A stretch of 64,000 bases of DNA from Hyphomicrobiales bacterium (GTDB lineage Bacteria > Pseudomonadota > Alphaproteobacteria > Rhizobiales > Rhizobiaceae), in NCBI GenBank assembly GCA_900468805.1, contig UEIF01000022.1, positions 124,001 to 188,000 on the forward strand, read 5' to 3'. The notes under the pieces were generated by a model that was not told the origin of the DNA, ran no database searches, and worked only from the letters and a program-made list of their open reading frames with translations. Made by a program: the position numbers and the translations under genes. This document shows, piece by piece, positions 18,576-27,377 of the stretch (position 1 is the first letter of the stretch; each line of letters opens with the position of its first letter).

Positions 18576-19055
18576 TCATTTCGGCTGGCTTCGCAGCATG
18601 CCTTCGTAAATGCCCTTGTCGGGGGCGGGAATTTCGACCGCGCCTGCGGTCTTGACGTAGAAATCGACGGGGCCGGCATCGCCAATGAAGGCATAGGCAT
18701 GGCCAAGCGTCTTCAGGTTTTGCAGGCAAGCGGAAAAGAGGGCGAGGCCGATGCCCTTGCCGCGCGCTGCGGGATCGACGCCGGTAGGGCCGAAGAAGCC
18801 GCGGGCGGTCGTGTCATAGCAGGCAAAGCCGAGAAGCTTGCCGTTCTCAACGGCGACAAGACAGGCGACGGGCTGGCGGGAAAAGGCGACGGCGACTTCA
18901 CTCGCCCAGTTCTCGCTGAAATGCTCGCGCACCCAGCCGACGACGACGTGAAGTTCCGGCGGCAAAGCCGGACGGATTGTGATGCCGACGGCATCGGCTT
19001 TTTCTTTCAGTTCGGCGAGCTTCGTGGAATATAAGCTCACAAGCAGGTCTGACAC
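18576..19055 (-). CDS. GNAT-family N-acetyltransferase
   Basis: A 159-residue acetyltransferase: the acetyl-CoA loop is in VDPAARGKGIGLALFSACLQ, preceded by the ACYDTTARGFFGPTGV strand. The GTG at 19055 is seven bases after GGAGGA and I take it as the start; the frame stays open upstream but crosses the palindrome and the presumed promoter. It is the first gene of the operon with the NagZ-like enzyme 26 bases downstream. A role in acetylating a freed amino sugar or its derivative is plausible from context only. Confidence 0.8.
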   Translation of the reverse strand: MSDLLVSLYSTKLAELKEKADAVGITIRPALPPELHVVVGWVREHFSENWASEVAVAFSRQPVACLVAVENGKLLGFACYDTTARGFFGPTGVDPAARGKGIGLALFSACLQNLKTLGHAYAFIGDAGPVDFYVKTAGAVEIPAPDKGIYEGMLRSQPK

Positions 19056-19072
19056 CCGAATTCCTCCAGATA

Positions 19073-19088
19073 TTCCGTTATTACGGAA
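19073..19088. promoter_or_regulatory. perfect palindrome, candidate operator
   Basis: TTCCGTTATTACGGAA has perfect six-base arms around a four-base centre and lies 18 bases before the GTG start of the GNAT gene, at the head of the seven-gene operon. No terminator-like T-run follows it, so an operator for a dimeric repressor is the likelier role. The regulator is not in the window. Confidence 0.5.
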
Positions 19089-19180
19089 CGTATCCCCTTT
19101 TAATGTCATAGCTTTGGATATCTGGGCGGCCTTGTCAACAGGCTTTTTACCGGGCAGGCCTGGTTCAACGCAGGGTAGGC

Positions 19181-19211
19181 AAAACAAAACGGCCCGGTTT
19201 GACCGGGCCGT
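19181..19211 (-). terminator. rho-independent terminator of thiMED
   Basis: ACGGCCCGGT and ACCGGGCCGT form a ten-pair stem with a three-base loop. On the minus strand it is followed directly by TTTGTTTT-type sequence (19181-19188). It starts 27 bases after the thiD stop and should end the thiamine transcript before the GNAT operon promoter. Confidence 0.85.
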
Positions 19212-19237
19212 CTGCAATCCTCGAATTGTGATCCGGC

Positions 19238-20050
19238 TCAGAGGCCGGCGTCTTTCCACAGGGCGTGGAAATGCTGCACAGGCCCGTGGCCGGAACCAAC
19301 CGTCAATTCGCCTGCGGTAGCGACCGCTTGCGCAAGATAGGTCTTGGCAGTTGCCACGGCCATTTGCGGCAAAGCGCCCTTCGCGAGCTCGGCGGCAAGC
19401 GCGCTGGAAAGGGTACAGCCCGTGCCATGCGTGTTCTTCGTTGGCACGCGCTTGGCCTCGAACCAGTGAAGACCTGAAGCGGTCGATAACACGTCCGGGC
19501 TCTCGTCGCTGTCGAGATGCCCGCCCTTCACCAGCACGGCGGCGGGGCCGAGCGCACGCAGGCGCTCAGCCTGTGATGCCATCTGCTCGCGGTTTTCGGC
19601 AACCTCTTCGTGCAGCAGTGCGGCAGCTTCCGGCAGGTTGGGGGTGAGCAGCGTCGCAAGCGGCAGCAGATGCCGTGTCAGCGCATCGACGGCCTGCGGG
19701 TCGAGAAGTGCTGCTCCGCCTTTGGCGATCATGACGGGATCGACAACGATGGGGATGCCGTGATGCGGCGCAAGTGCCGCGGCAACCGCTTCGGCAATGC
19801 CGGCATTGGCGATCATGCCGATCTTGACCGCGTCGACGCGCACATCGGCAAAGACCGCCTTGATCTGCTGGGCGACGAAGTGGGGCGGCACGAGATGCAC
19901 GCCGGTCACACCCTGCGTGTTCTGTGCCGTCAATGCCGTCAGCGCCGCCATGCCATAGACGCCGCGAGCGGAGAAGGCTTTGAGATCGGCCTGGATGCCG
20001 GCGCCACCGGAGGGATCGGAACCGGCGATGGATAGCACATTGCGGATCAT
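19238..20050 (-). CDS. thiD: hydroxymethylpyrimidine/phosphomethylpyrimidine kinase
   Basis: A 270-residue ribokinase-fold kinase that phosphorylates HMP and then HMP-P to HMP-PP for thiamine assembly. Family marks: VLSIAGSDPSGGAGIQADLK at residues 5-24, ALTAQNTQGV, and the anion-hole NTHGTGCTLSSALAA near 212-226. It is the last gene of the riboswitch-controlled operon and overlaps thiE by four bases (ATGA). Length is normal for the family. Confidence 0.95.
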   Translation of the reverse strand: MIRNVLSIAGSDPSGGAGIQADLKAFSARGVYGMAALTALTAQNTQGVTGVHLVPPHFVAQQIKAVFADVRVDAVKIGMIANAGIAEAVAAALAPHHGIPIVVDPVMIAKGGAALLDPQAVDALTRHLLPLATLLTPNLPEAAALLHEEVAENREQMASQAERLRALGPAAVLVKGGHLDSDESPDVLSTASGLHWFEAKRVPTKNTHGTGCTLSSALAAELAKGALPQMAVATAKTYLAQAVATAGELTVGSGHGPVQHFHALWKDAGL

Positions 20051-20682
20051 CGGCTGACCTTTCGGATTTCCTCTGCGATGCGGAGTGTCGCGGCCATCGG
20101 ATCCGGGGTGCCGCAGACCGCCGAGACGACGGCAAGCCCATCAGCACCTGCCGCAAAGACAGAAGCGACATGCTCGCTCTTCAGGCCGCCGATCGCAACC
20201 GTTGGAACGGGCGCGACTTTCACCAGATTCGCCAGCCCGTCGAAACCGATCGGCTGCTTGTGGTCACTCTTGGTGGGTGTTGCAAAGACCGGTCCGATGC
20301 CGGCGTAATCGACAATAGCAGGGTCGATTGCCGCAGCCAGCGCCTCCGTCTCAACCGACAGGCCGAGAATCATGTTCGGACCGATTTTCGCGCGTGCGGC
20401 AGCAGATCCCATATCGTCCTGGCCAATATGCAACCCGTCGGCGCCGATCGCGAGGGCAGCTTCCACATCGTCATTGATAACAAGCAAAGCGCCGGTACCC
20501 CTCAAAACGTCTTTCAGCGCAAGGCCGGTTTCCACCATCCGTGCCGTTCCGCCGTGCTTGTCGCGAAGCTGCACCATGGTCGCGCCGCCGGCCACAGCAA
20601 GCCGCGCCGTCTCGATCATGCCGATGCCGGTGCAGAGATCCGGATCGAGGACCAGATAGAGGGAGAGATCGAAGCGTTTCAT
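20047..20682 (-). CDS. thiE: thiamine phosphate synthase
   Basis: A 211-residue TIM-barrel enzyme joining HMP-PP and thiazole phosphate. Motifs: VQLRDKHG (about 37-44; family QLR-K), INDDVEAALAIGADGLHIGQDD (69-90), and GIGPVFATPTKSDHKQPIG, where the usual TKT appears as TKS. It overlaps thiM upstream and thiD downstream by four bases each. With ThiM and ThiD it completes salvage of thiazole and pyrimidine; no de novo genes (thiC, thiG) are in this window. Confidence 0.93.
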   Translation of the reverse strand: MKRFDLSLYLVLDPDLCTGIGMIETARLAVAGGATMVQLRDKHGGTARMVETGLALKDVLRGTGALLVINDDVEAALAIGADGLHIGQDDMGSAAARAKIGPNMILGLSVETEALAAAIDPAIVDYAGIGPVFATPTKSDHKQPIGFDGLANLVKVAPVPTVAIGGLKSEHVASVFAAGADGLAVVSAVCGTPDPMAATLRIAEEIRKVSR

Positions 20683-21479
20683 GCCGCGCTGATCCTGACC
20701 TTCGCATCCAATGCTGCACCATCGAGCGCGGCGAGCGCATCGAGGAAGCGCCAGGAGAAAGAGCCGGGTCCGCTCGCATCTTTCGCCGCCTCTTCGCCGG
20801 CAACCGCAAAGGTGGCAAGTGCTGCGACGGCAGCAGCGAAGGGGTCGCCGGGGATGGCGGCCGCGAAGGCGCCGGTCAGGCAGGTCAACGAGCAGCCGAG
20901 CGCGGTCACCTGCGGCATCAGCGACGAACCACCCTCGATGCGCAGCGCCTGTGCGCCATCAGTCACGAAATCCACGACACCGGTGACGGCGACGACTGCG
21001 CCATGCCGTTCGGCCAGCCGCTGCGCCGATGCTTCGGCCTGTTCTACCGGGTCACGGCTGTCGACGCCTTGGCCGCGGCTTTCGCCGCCGGCAAGCGCAA
21101 TGATCTCGGAGGCATTGCCGCGGATGATCGTCGGGCGAAGGGCCAGGAGATCGGCAACCGCCTTGCGGCGGAAGGATGTTGCGTAATGGGCGACCGGATC
21201 GAGAACCCACGGCTTGCCGCTTGCATTCGCAGCCGTTGCCGCCGCATGCATGCCGTCGATCCATTGGGAGGAAAGCGTGCCGATATTGACGGTCAAAGCC
21301 CCGGCAATCGCGGCAAATTCCCCCGCCTCCTCGGCCGCATGAACCATGGCAGGCGACGCGCCGGCCGCGAGCATCACATTGGCGGCGATGTTCATGGCGA
21401 CATAATTGGTGATGCACTGCACGAGCGGCGGCTTGGCGCGCATCTCCGTCAACAGAGCTCCGGGTGTCTTGTTCTCCAT
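20679..21479 (-). CDS. thiM: hydroxyethylthiazole kinase
   Basis: A 266-residue kinase that phosphorylates the thiazole moiety for salvage. Motifs: PLVQCITNYVAMNIAANVML near residues 18-37, AGASPAM, WVLDPVAHYAT, IIRGNASEI, and the anion-hole GCSLTCLTGAFAA. In this copy the usual GTGCM-like catalytic stretch reads ALGCSLTCLTG. First gene of the thi operon, about 60 bases after the TPP riboswitch, so its translation or transcription should be shut off by TPP. Confidence 0.93.
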   Translation of the reverse strand: MENKTPGALLTEMRAKPPLVQCITNYVAMNIAANVMLAAGASPAMVHAAEEAGEFAAIAGALTVNIGTLSSQWIDGMHAAATAANASGKPWVLDPVAHYATSFRRKAVADLLALRPTIIRGNASEIIALAGGESRGQGVDSRDPVEQAEASAQRLAERHGAVVAVTGVVDFVTDGAQALRIEGGSSLMPQVTALGCSLTCLTGAFAAAIPGDPFAAAVAALATFAVAGEEAAKDASGPGSFSWRFLDALAALDGAALDAKVRISAA

Positions 21480-21539
21480 AGTACCCCTTTCAGGCGGGGC
21501 AGGCGCGGGAACGATCCTGCAATGAAGCAGACTACGACC

Positions 21540-21626
21540 CGAGCGACTCCCTCCGCCGGCATTATCCGGTTCAGGTTCGAAGGGTGCTTCTCAGCCCGTT
21601 CTTGCAAACGGGCGCCCCTGTCTCTC
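21540..21626 (-). promoter_or_regulatory. TPP riboswitch (THI element)
   Basis: On the minus strand the segment carries the classic THI-box order: CAGGGGCGCCC, then GGGCTGAGA, then ACCCTTCGAACCTGA, then CCGGATAATGCCGGCGGAGGGA. These are the conserved J2-4 and J4-5 elements that clasp thiamine pyrophosphate. It lies 60 bases before the thiM start, fitting control of the thiMED operon. No strong terminator was seen between it and thiM, so translational control is the likelier mode. Confidence 0.95.
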
Positions 21627-21715
21627 AACGGTAATCTTTCTTGCAGAGAATGATGCCGATGTCACTGGCAAAATGACGGTTTTGCCAAAGAGGATCCTCG
21701 CTTGGTACCGCCGCG

Positions 21716-21826
21716 CCGGCTGGAGTCATCAGTCAAGCTGATGTCTGCTTCCAGCCGGTGCGGGAGCTTGCCAATCTCTTCGGTGGTCTCCTTGGAGACT
21801 CCGCCGTTTGAACGCTGACAAGCTCC
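21716..21826. repeat. paired-palindrome intergenic element
   Basis: Two adjacent large dyads in 111 bases. The first has CCGGCTGGA (21716-21724) and TCCAGCCGG (21750-21758) with an inner CATCAG/CTGATG stem. The second has GGAGCTTG (21763-21770) and CAAGCTCC (21819-21826) with an inner GTCTCC/GGAGAC hairpin. The size and two-palindrome build resemble RIME-type rhizobial elements, but I cannot confirm membership. It could also terminate the dehydrogenase transcript. Confidence 0.5.
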
Positions 21827-21832
21827 GATCGA

Positions 21833-23356
21833 TCAACGCAGCGGTGTCGGAAGCAGGTTCACCGTAAAGTCCTGATACGAAACCGGCCGCAGGAACCTGT
21901 AGATCGCCAGCGTCCCGACCGAGGTCGATCTGCCATCGGCTGTTGCCGGGTAGGGGCCGCCATGCACCATGGCGGGCGATACCTCGACGCCGGTTCCGAA
22001 GCCGTTTACGAGCAGTCGTCCGGCAAGCATCTCCAGCCTGGGAACGAGGCGCTTTGCGTCCGGCTCGTCTTCATTTGTGATGTGGAGGGCTACAGTCAGC
22101 TGGCCTTCCAGGCCGTCAAGCACCCGCTCGAGTTCGGCGAGATCGCGGCAGCGCACGATGAGCCCGGCGGCGCCGAAGACCTCGTCCTGAAGCTCATGAT
22201 GGGCGAGGAATGCCGCAGCCGTCGTCTCGAAGAGTGCAGCGGTACCTTCGAATTCACTGCCCGGCTTGCCATTGGCAACGAGACGGACTTCGGGATGCCT
22301 TTCCAGGCGGGCGACGCCATCGCAGAACGCCTTGGCGATAGAGCCCGTCAGCATGGTCTGCGCGCCGACATCAGGCAGAAGCTCCCGCGTCTTGGCGATG
22401 AATGTGTCCAAACCTTCACTGTCGACGGCGAGAATGAGGCCGGGATTGGTGCAGAACTGTCCGGCGCCCAGAACCAGCGAGCTGACAAAAGCCGTTGCAA
22501 TCTCTGTCGCGCGGCTTTTCAGGGCATCGGGGAAGAAGATGACCGGGTTGATGCTACTCATTTCGGCATAGACCGGGATCGGCTGCTTGCGCTCGGAAGA
22601 GATCTTCATCAGTGCCGTGCCGCCGCGGCGCGAGCCTGTGAAACCGACTGCTCGAATTCGGGCATCGGCGACGAGCTTCTGTCCGACCTCGAAGCCGGTG
22701 TCAAAGAGAAGCGCGAAGGTGCCGGCATGCAGCCCGGCCTTGGCGACGGCCCGCTGAACGGCGCGACCGACCAGTTCCGACGTGCCAGGATGCGCCGAAT
22801 GCGCCTTGACGACGACGGGGCATCCTGCTGCGAGCGCAGAGGCCGTGTCACCGCCGGCCACCGAGAAGGCGAGCGGAAAGTTGGATGCGCCAAAAACCGC
22901 AACGGGGCCGAGGGGAACGTTGCGCAGGCGCAGATCGGGCTTCGGAACGGGCTTGCGGGAGGGATCCGCGCCGTCAAAACGAAGCTCCTGGAATCGGCCT
23001 TCGCGAACCTCTTTCGCAAACAGCCGAAGCTGTCCGATCGTGCGGCCGCGCTCACCCTCGATCCGTCCGCGTGGAAGTCCGGTTTCCGCCATCGCACGCA
23101 CGATCAGCTCATCGCCGATCGCCTCGATCTCGCTGGCGATTGTTTCAAGAAAAGCGGCCCGCGTTTCCAAATCGGTTTCCCGGTAGGAGGCGAACGCCTC
23201 CCATGCAAGCCTGGTTGCCTCCTCGACGTCTTCCGCGGTGGCGCCACCGAAAGAGACGGGCAGTGCCGCTCCGGTGGCCGCCTCGACGCCGTAGAGCTCC
23301 CCGCGAGTGCCGCGTTTCTCCGATCCCGCGACGAGCAGGCTTCCATTGATAGTCAT
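21833..23356 (-). CDS. 2,5-dioxovalerate (alpha-ketoglutarate semialdehyde) dehydrogenase
   Basis: A 507-residue NAD(P)-dependent aldehyde dehydrogenase. The catalytic Cys is in GAGQFCTNPG (about 300) and the general-base Glu is in AEMSSINP (about 265). The GASNFPLAFSVAGGDTASALAAG stretch is typical of the type III ketoglutarate semialdehyde dehydrogenases that close the oxidative pentose, glucarate and hydroxyproline pathways. The gene stands alone; no sugar acid dehydratase is adjacent, so which pathway it serves cannot be said. Start at ATG 23356 gives the normal family length. Confidence 0.85.
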   Translation of the reverse strand: MTINGSLLVAGSEKRGTRGELYGVEAATGAALPVSFGGATAEDVEEATRLAWEAFASYRETDLETRAAFLETIASEIEAIGDELIVRAMAETGLPRGRIEGERGRTIGQLRLFAKEVREGRFQELRFDGADPSRKPVPKPDLRLRNVPLGPVAVFGASNFPLAFSVAGGDTASALAAGCPVVVKAHSAHPGTSELVGRAVQRAVAKAGLHAGTFALLFDTGFEVGQKLVADARIRAVGFTGSRRGGTALMKISSERKQPIPVYAEMSSINPVIFFPDALKSRATEIATAFVSSLVLGAGQFCTNPGLILAVDSEGLDTFIAKTRELLPDVGAQTMLTGSIAKAFCDGVARLERHPEVRLVANGKPGSEFEGTAALFETTAAAFLAHHELQDEVFGAAGLIVRCRDLAELERVLDGLEGQLTVALHITNEDEPDAKRLVPRLEMLAGRLLVNGFGTGVEVSPAMVHGGPYPATADGRSTSVGTLAIYRFLRPVSYQDFTVNLLPTPLR

Positions 23357-23579
23357 GATGGATTTCCTTTCAAACAGACTCGGGAGCTATATAGGCGTTC
23401 GCTTTCTCATTTTCACGACATCTTTCCCGATATCGCATCGGAGATGGAGGTTCCCGACAGAGACGTCGTCGTGTCGGCGAATGGGCCATAGGGACAACGC
23501 GCGCAAAAGCGATTGCGTGTCGAAATGCCGCCCCTTTTTTACGTTCATCCTCTGGTGGAATTTATATCGAGGGGGTCAC

Positions 23580-25457
23580 ATGAAATACGCATCCACCATC
23601 TGTGCGGCGCTTACCGCAATACTGCTCTCCACAACCGCATTCGCGCAAACCGGGACTATCAAGTCTATCAGGCTGTCCTCAGGAGGCGTTGCCGAATATG
23701 TGCGCAGTCTTAATGTCGGGGACGACGGCAACGCTGTCGTCGATGTGCCGACAGACCAGATGGATGACTTTCTGAAGACCCTCGTTGTCTCGGGGCCGGC
23801 TCCCGTAAAGGGATTGTCGACCACCGGGCCGGGCATGGTCGATGAAACATTCAAGGTGCTGCCGATCAAACGGAAGGATCTGGATTCGGCTGCTGCTGTG
23901 CTGCGGGCTCTCAGAGGCGCGCCTGTCTCTGCGAACGGGGTGAAGGGTCGCATCGTCGGGGTAGAGCCCGCCACTGAAAAGCAGCGCGCGCGGCTGATCG
24001 TGATGCTTGACCGCGGCGCCTTCGACGTTGCCGAGATCGGTGGCGCCATGGCCTACAAACTCGATAATCCCAAAGATGCCGAGATGGTTGCTCGGGCAGT
24101 GGAACTGCTGTCGAGCGATGGAGTGCAGGGGACGCGTGCAGTCACCATTTCGCTCGATGGCAAGGCGTCGGCGGCCGTGGACATTTCCTATGTCGTCGCA
24201 GCCCCGCTCTGGAAGCCGTCCTATCGGATCATTGTCGACGCCAAGGGCAAAGCGCGGTTGCAAGCATGGGCAGTTCTGGAGAATGCCTCTGGCGAAGACT
24301 GGAAAGGGGTTTCAATATCTCTGACGTCAGGCAAGCCAGTGACGCTTCGCCAGAGGCTGTACGCCAGAACATGGCCATCACGCCCTGAGGCGGAGGCCGC
24401 ATATCTTGACGTCGCGAGCGCCAAACGGGGGATGGTCGCGGGTGCGTTGCTGAACGAGCCCGCTGCGGAGGCTCCTGCTCCCGTTATTGCCGCTCCGGCC
24501 GCTACCATTGTTGCCGCCGCCGACGAGGGCGATGTGGTCGCAAACTTCGATCTTCCCGGCGTATACGACCTCAAGAACGGTGAGACGATTTCCGTGCCGA
24601 TCCTCGATCGCGAGATCGGCGCGGAGTTCGTCGCTCTCTATCGCGATGGCGCCCAACATCCGGACGCGGCGCTGATGCTGACGAACGACACGGGTACCTC
24701 GCTGCCGCCGGCGGTCGCCGCGGTCTATGACGAAAAAGGGCGCTATGTTGGCGATGCGCGCGTAGGCAACGTCAAGCCGGGCGGAGTTGAAAAGGCGACG
24801 TTTGCGGCTGATCAGAAGATCGAGCAGGAAATGGCCATCACCAACTCCAGTTCCTTCCGGACAGTTGTCGTCAAGGACGGTTATCTCGACGCAACATTGG
24901 AGCGTCGCGTGCGAAAGACCTTCACCGCCTGGGGCGCAGACGCTGACAGGAAGTTCGTTGCGGAAGATCCAGGCATGCCAGGGTGGGAACTCGTTCTGTC
25001 CGAGGGGGTGGAGGAAACACCGCAGGGCGCGCGGGCGACTGTCGTGGTGCCCGCCGGAAAGAAGGTTTCGACTTCAATCGAATGGCGCATGGTAGAGAGC
25101 GAAACGCAGGCGATTGCCGATATCGACGACGCGGTGATCCTGCAATGGCTCGATGAGGGGCCGTCCCCGGAAATCGCCGAGAAGCTTCGCGGGCTCGTGA
25201 CGGCGAGGACAGCCCAGAAGGAGGCGGAGAGAGATCTGTCGGCGGTGATGCAGGCGATCGAGGATGCAACTTCGGAATCCTCACGGATTTCAGGCATGCT
25301 TGCCTCCGTAGGCGACACACCGCTCAAGCAGCAGTTCCTTGAGGATCTGACGGAGCAGGAGAAGTCGATCAAGGAGCTGCGGGCGCAAAGGGACGAGGCA
25401 CGGGCTCGGCTTGAAAAGCTTCGCAAGGAACTAGGGAAGGCGATAGCCCGTCTGTAG
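23580..25457 (+). CDS. DUF4139 domain-containing exported protein
   Basis: A 625-residue protein with a Sec signal (residues 1-22, TTAFA cleavage). The middle holds the DUF4139 signature (SYVVAAPLWKPSYRIIV and ENASGEDWKGVSISLTSGKP). A low-complexity Ala/Pro linker follows around 295-320, and the C-terminal 80 residues are a charged coiled coil (RTAQKEAERDLSAVM... EEQEKSIKEL-type heptads). The start is chosen at the Met after GAGGGGG; the longer frame has no signal peptide. The family has no firm biochemical function; a periplasmic or surface structural role is a guess. It is a single-gene unit. Confidence 0.8.
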   Translation: MKYASTICAALTAILLSTTAFAQTGTIKSIRLSSGGVAEYVRSLNVGDDGNAVVDVPTDQMDDFLKTLVVSGPAPVKGLSTTGPGMVDETFKVLPIKRKDLDSAAAVLRALRGAPVSANGVKGRIVGVEPATEKQRARLIVMLDRGAFDVAEIGGAMAYKLDNPKDAEMVARAVELLSSDGVQGTRAVTISLDGKASAAVDISYVVAAPLWKPSYRIIVDAKGKARLQAWAVLENASGEDWKGVSISLTSGKPVTLRQRLYARTWPSRPEAEAAYLDVASAKRGMVAGALLNEPAAEAPAPVIAAPAATIVAAADEGDVVANFDLPGVYDLKNGETISVPILDREIGAEFVALYRDGAQHPDAALMLTNDTGTSLPPAVAAVYDEKGRYVGDARVGNVKPGGVEKATFAADQKIEQEMAITNSSSFRTVVVKDGYLDATLERRVRKTFTAWGADADRKFVAEDPGMPGWELVLSEGVEETPQGARATVVVPAGKKVSTSIEWRMVESETQAIADIDDAVILQWLDEGPSPEIAEKLRGLVTARTAQKEAERDLSAVMQAIEDATSESSRISGMLASVGDTPLKQQFLEDLTEQEKSIKELRAQRDEARARLEKLRKELGKAIARL

Positions 25458-25493
25458 GCGGGCTCGCTGTGGACGCGGCGCCGTGCGTTGACA

Positions 25494-25928
25494 TTAGAGA
25501 TCGACTTTCCCGTTCTCTTCGCCGTCCCAATATTGGGCGAAACGTGCAGTAACCTTGATAAGAATAAGTCCAGGCGTCTGCACGCCCTCGGGAAACCATC
25601 GTTCCAGTCCTTTGACCCAGTGGGTCTCGAACTTCGAGGTGTCCTCGATAAGCACGGCGTCGCCATCGATGGCTATGAATATACCCGGCTTTCCCAGCAG
25701 ATGCGGCGGCGCTGTAAAGGTTAGCAACACTGCGGGGTTTTTCCGAATCTCGGATATTTTGTGCGTGTCCGCATAGGAAAAAAACCAGGAATCGCCGTCA
25801 TATTCGACGTCGCCATTGTTACTCATCGGGCGACTGGTTATCCGGTTTGAGGTTCCGCGTGTTGAAAACATGCAGAAATCCAGCTTCTTCAGCTGCTTGG
25901 ACAGCTCTTCTCTCGTCATAGATGCCAT
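25494..25928 (-). CDS. pyridoxamine 5'-phosphate oxidase-fold protein (general stress type)
   Basis: A 144-residue split-barrel flavin-binding protein of the general stress/PPOX-like family. Typical text: CMFSTRG near the start, ITSRPMSNNGDVEYDGDSWFFSYADTHKISEIRKNPAVLLTF, then the AIDGDAVLIEDTSKFETHWVKGLERWFPEG. Homologues bind FMN or F420/haem; the function of this subgroup is unclear. Start at ATG 25928 follows GGAGG; an upstream extension of 31 codons has none. It converges on the DUF4139 gene and is a monocistron. Confidence 0.82.
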   Translation of the reverse strand: MASMTREELSKQLKKLDFCMFSTRGTSNRITSRPMSNNGDVEYDGDSWFFSYADTHKISEIRKNPAVLLTFTAPPHLLGKPGIFIAIDGDAVLIEDTSKFETHWVKGLERWFPEGVQTPGLILIKVTARFAQYWDGEENGKVDL

Positions 25929-26092
25929 TTGCAGTCCTCCAATCCAGATGGAAACAACGCGCGATGATCGAAGTTCCATAGAGGCGGGACCTGCACGACG
26001 GTCGCCTGCCAAACAATCCATGATGCCAATCGCGGATTTGCACCTTTAAGCGTGATCGCGCGTTCATCCTTATGCCGAACGGAGGCAGAGCG

Positions 26093-27175
26093 ATGCGCAC
26101 AAATTTTCGTTTAAGCCTGCGATCAACCGCGATCCTGTCGCTCGCTACGTTTGGCGGCGTGCTGCTCGCGATGCGCCGTTTCGACATGAGCCCGAAGGCG
26201 GCCATGCGGGCCGACTTATCGACAGAAGACGACGGGCATGGCCGGCAGGCATCGATCCCGGAATCCATTCCGAGGCAAGGACTGAGAGACGTGTTCTGGC
26301 GTGTCGTGCATGAGGTATTGGATGACAGGGTGACGCTGATCGCTGCCGGCGTGACCTTCTACCTTCTCCTTGCGATGTTTCCGGCGCTTGGCGCACTGGT
26401 CTCTCTGTACGGGCTTTTCGCAGATCCTCTGACCATGTCGGAACACCTGGGCAAACTGGCGGTGGTGCTGCCGCCAGGCGCCTTCGATCTCGTTTCGGAG
26501 CAAATCCGTTCGCTCGCCGAGAGACGCGACAGTACGCTGGGCGTGACTTTTTTCATCGGTCTGGCTATCGCCTTGTGGAGCACCCACAGCGGTACCCTTG
26601 CGCTCTTCGACGCCATGAACATCGCCTATGAAGAGCGGGAAAAACGCAGCCTGGTCCGCTTGAACCTGATTGCACTCTGCTTCACGGTCTGCGCCATTAT
26701 CACCGCGACAATTCTTATCGGGCTCGTTGCCGTGATGCCGGTCGTGCTTTCGTTCCTCTGGCTGGATCGCTTCGACGAACAGATGGCCCTCGTTCTCAGG
26801 TGGCCGCTACTCCTGGCCGTGGTTGTGGCCACCGTCATGGCCATATACCGGTTCGGTCCTAGTCGTGAGCCGGCGCGTCTGCGGTGGATGACATGGGGCG
26901 CTCTGCTGACGGCGTTTGCCTGGTTTCTCATGTCGCTCGGCTTCTCGATCTACCTTGGCCACTTTGCAAACTATAATGCGACCTACGGAACGCTCGGCGC
27001 GTTGATCGGCTTCCTTGTTTGGACGTGGCTTTCGGTCGCGATCCTGATTGTGGGGGCCGAACTCAACGCCGAACTCGAACACCAGACCGCAAGAGATACG
27101 ACGACAGGGGCACCGAGAGCGATGGGTATGCGCGGCGCTTATGTCGCCGATACGCTGGGTGAAACAGCGGATTGA
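26093..27175 (+). CDS. YihY/BrkB-family inner-membrane protein
   Basis: A 360-residue membrane protein with about six helices in the YihY/virulence factor BrkB domain, which opens with FWRVVHEVLDDRVTLIAAGVTFYLLLAMFPALGALVSLYGL (about residues 69-109) and ends with GFLVWTWLSVAILIVGAELNAELEH. The first 65 residues include a separate hydrophobic helix (STAILSLATFGGVLLAMRRF), an extension not present in all members. The start has GGAGG upstream. The protein was once annotated as RNase BN by mistake; its function is unknown, possibly a transporter. Confidence 0.85.
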   Translation: MRTNFRLSLRSTAILSLATFGGVLLAMRRFDMSPKAAMRADLSTEDDGHGRQASIPESIPRQGLRDVFWRVVHEVLDDRVTLIAAGVTFYLLLAMFPALGALVSLYGLFADPLTMSEHLGKLAVVLPPGAFDLVSEQIRSLAERRDSTLGVTFFIGLAIALWSTHSGTLALFDAMNIAYEEREKRSLVRLNLIALCFTVCAIITATILIGLVAVMPVVLSFLWLDRFDEQMALVLRWPLLLAVVVATVMAIYRFGPSREPARLRWMTWGALLTAFAWFLMSLGFSIYLGHFANYNATYGTLGALIGFLVWTWLSVAILIVGAELNAELEHQTARDTTTGAPRAMGMRGAYVADTLGETAD

Positions 27176-27334
27176 TCCAGAGTTTTATCGAACACCGAAC
27201 GCCAGCCTGCTGACGCGGTCTGATTGGCCTCTAAGCTGTCGGCGAGTGAGCCTGGATCTGACGGATGAGGCCGCCTGTGTCATCGAACATGAGAGACGGC
27301 ACGTCTGCAATTCCGACTTCCGGTCAAGAGAGAT

Positions 27335-27371
27335 TGGGATGGCTGCAGATACGCAACGCGCAGCCATCCCA
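27335..27371 (+). terminator. terminator-like hairpin after the YihY gene
   Basis: TGGGATGGCTGC and GCAGCCATCCCA form a perfect twelve-pair stem with a 13-base loop, followed by TTTTGAG. It lies 160 bases after the YihY stop and is a reasonable terminator for that gene. Confidence 0.6.
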
Positions 27372-27377
27372 TTTTGA

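Noticed and set aside
21962..23491. 509-codon plus-strand frame across the dehydrogenase gene
   Set aside because: Antisense of an aldehyde dehydrogenase with catalytic Cys and Glu; composition typical of shadow frames.
26093..27175. Ribonuclease BN
   Set aside because: An old misannotation of the YihY family; the protein is a membrane protein with no nuclease motifs.
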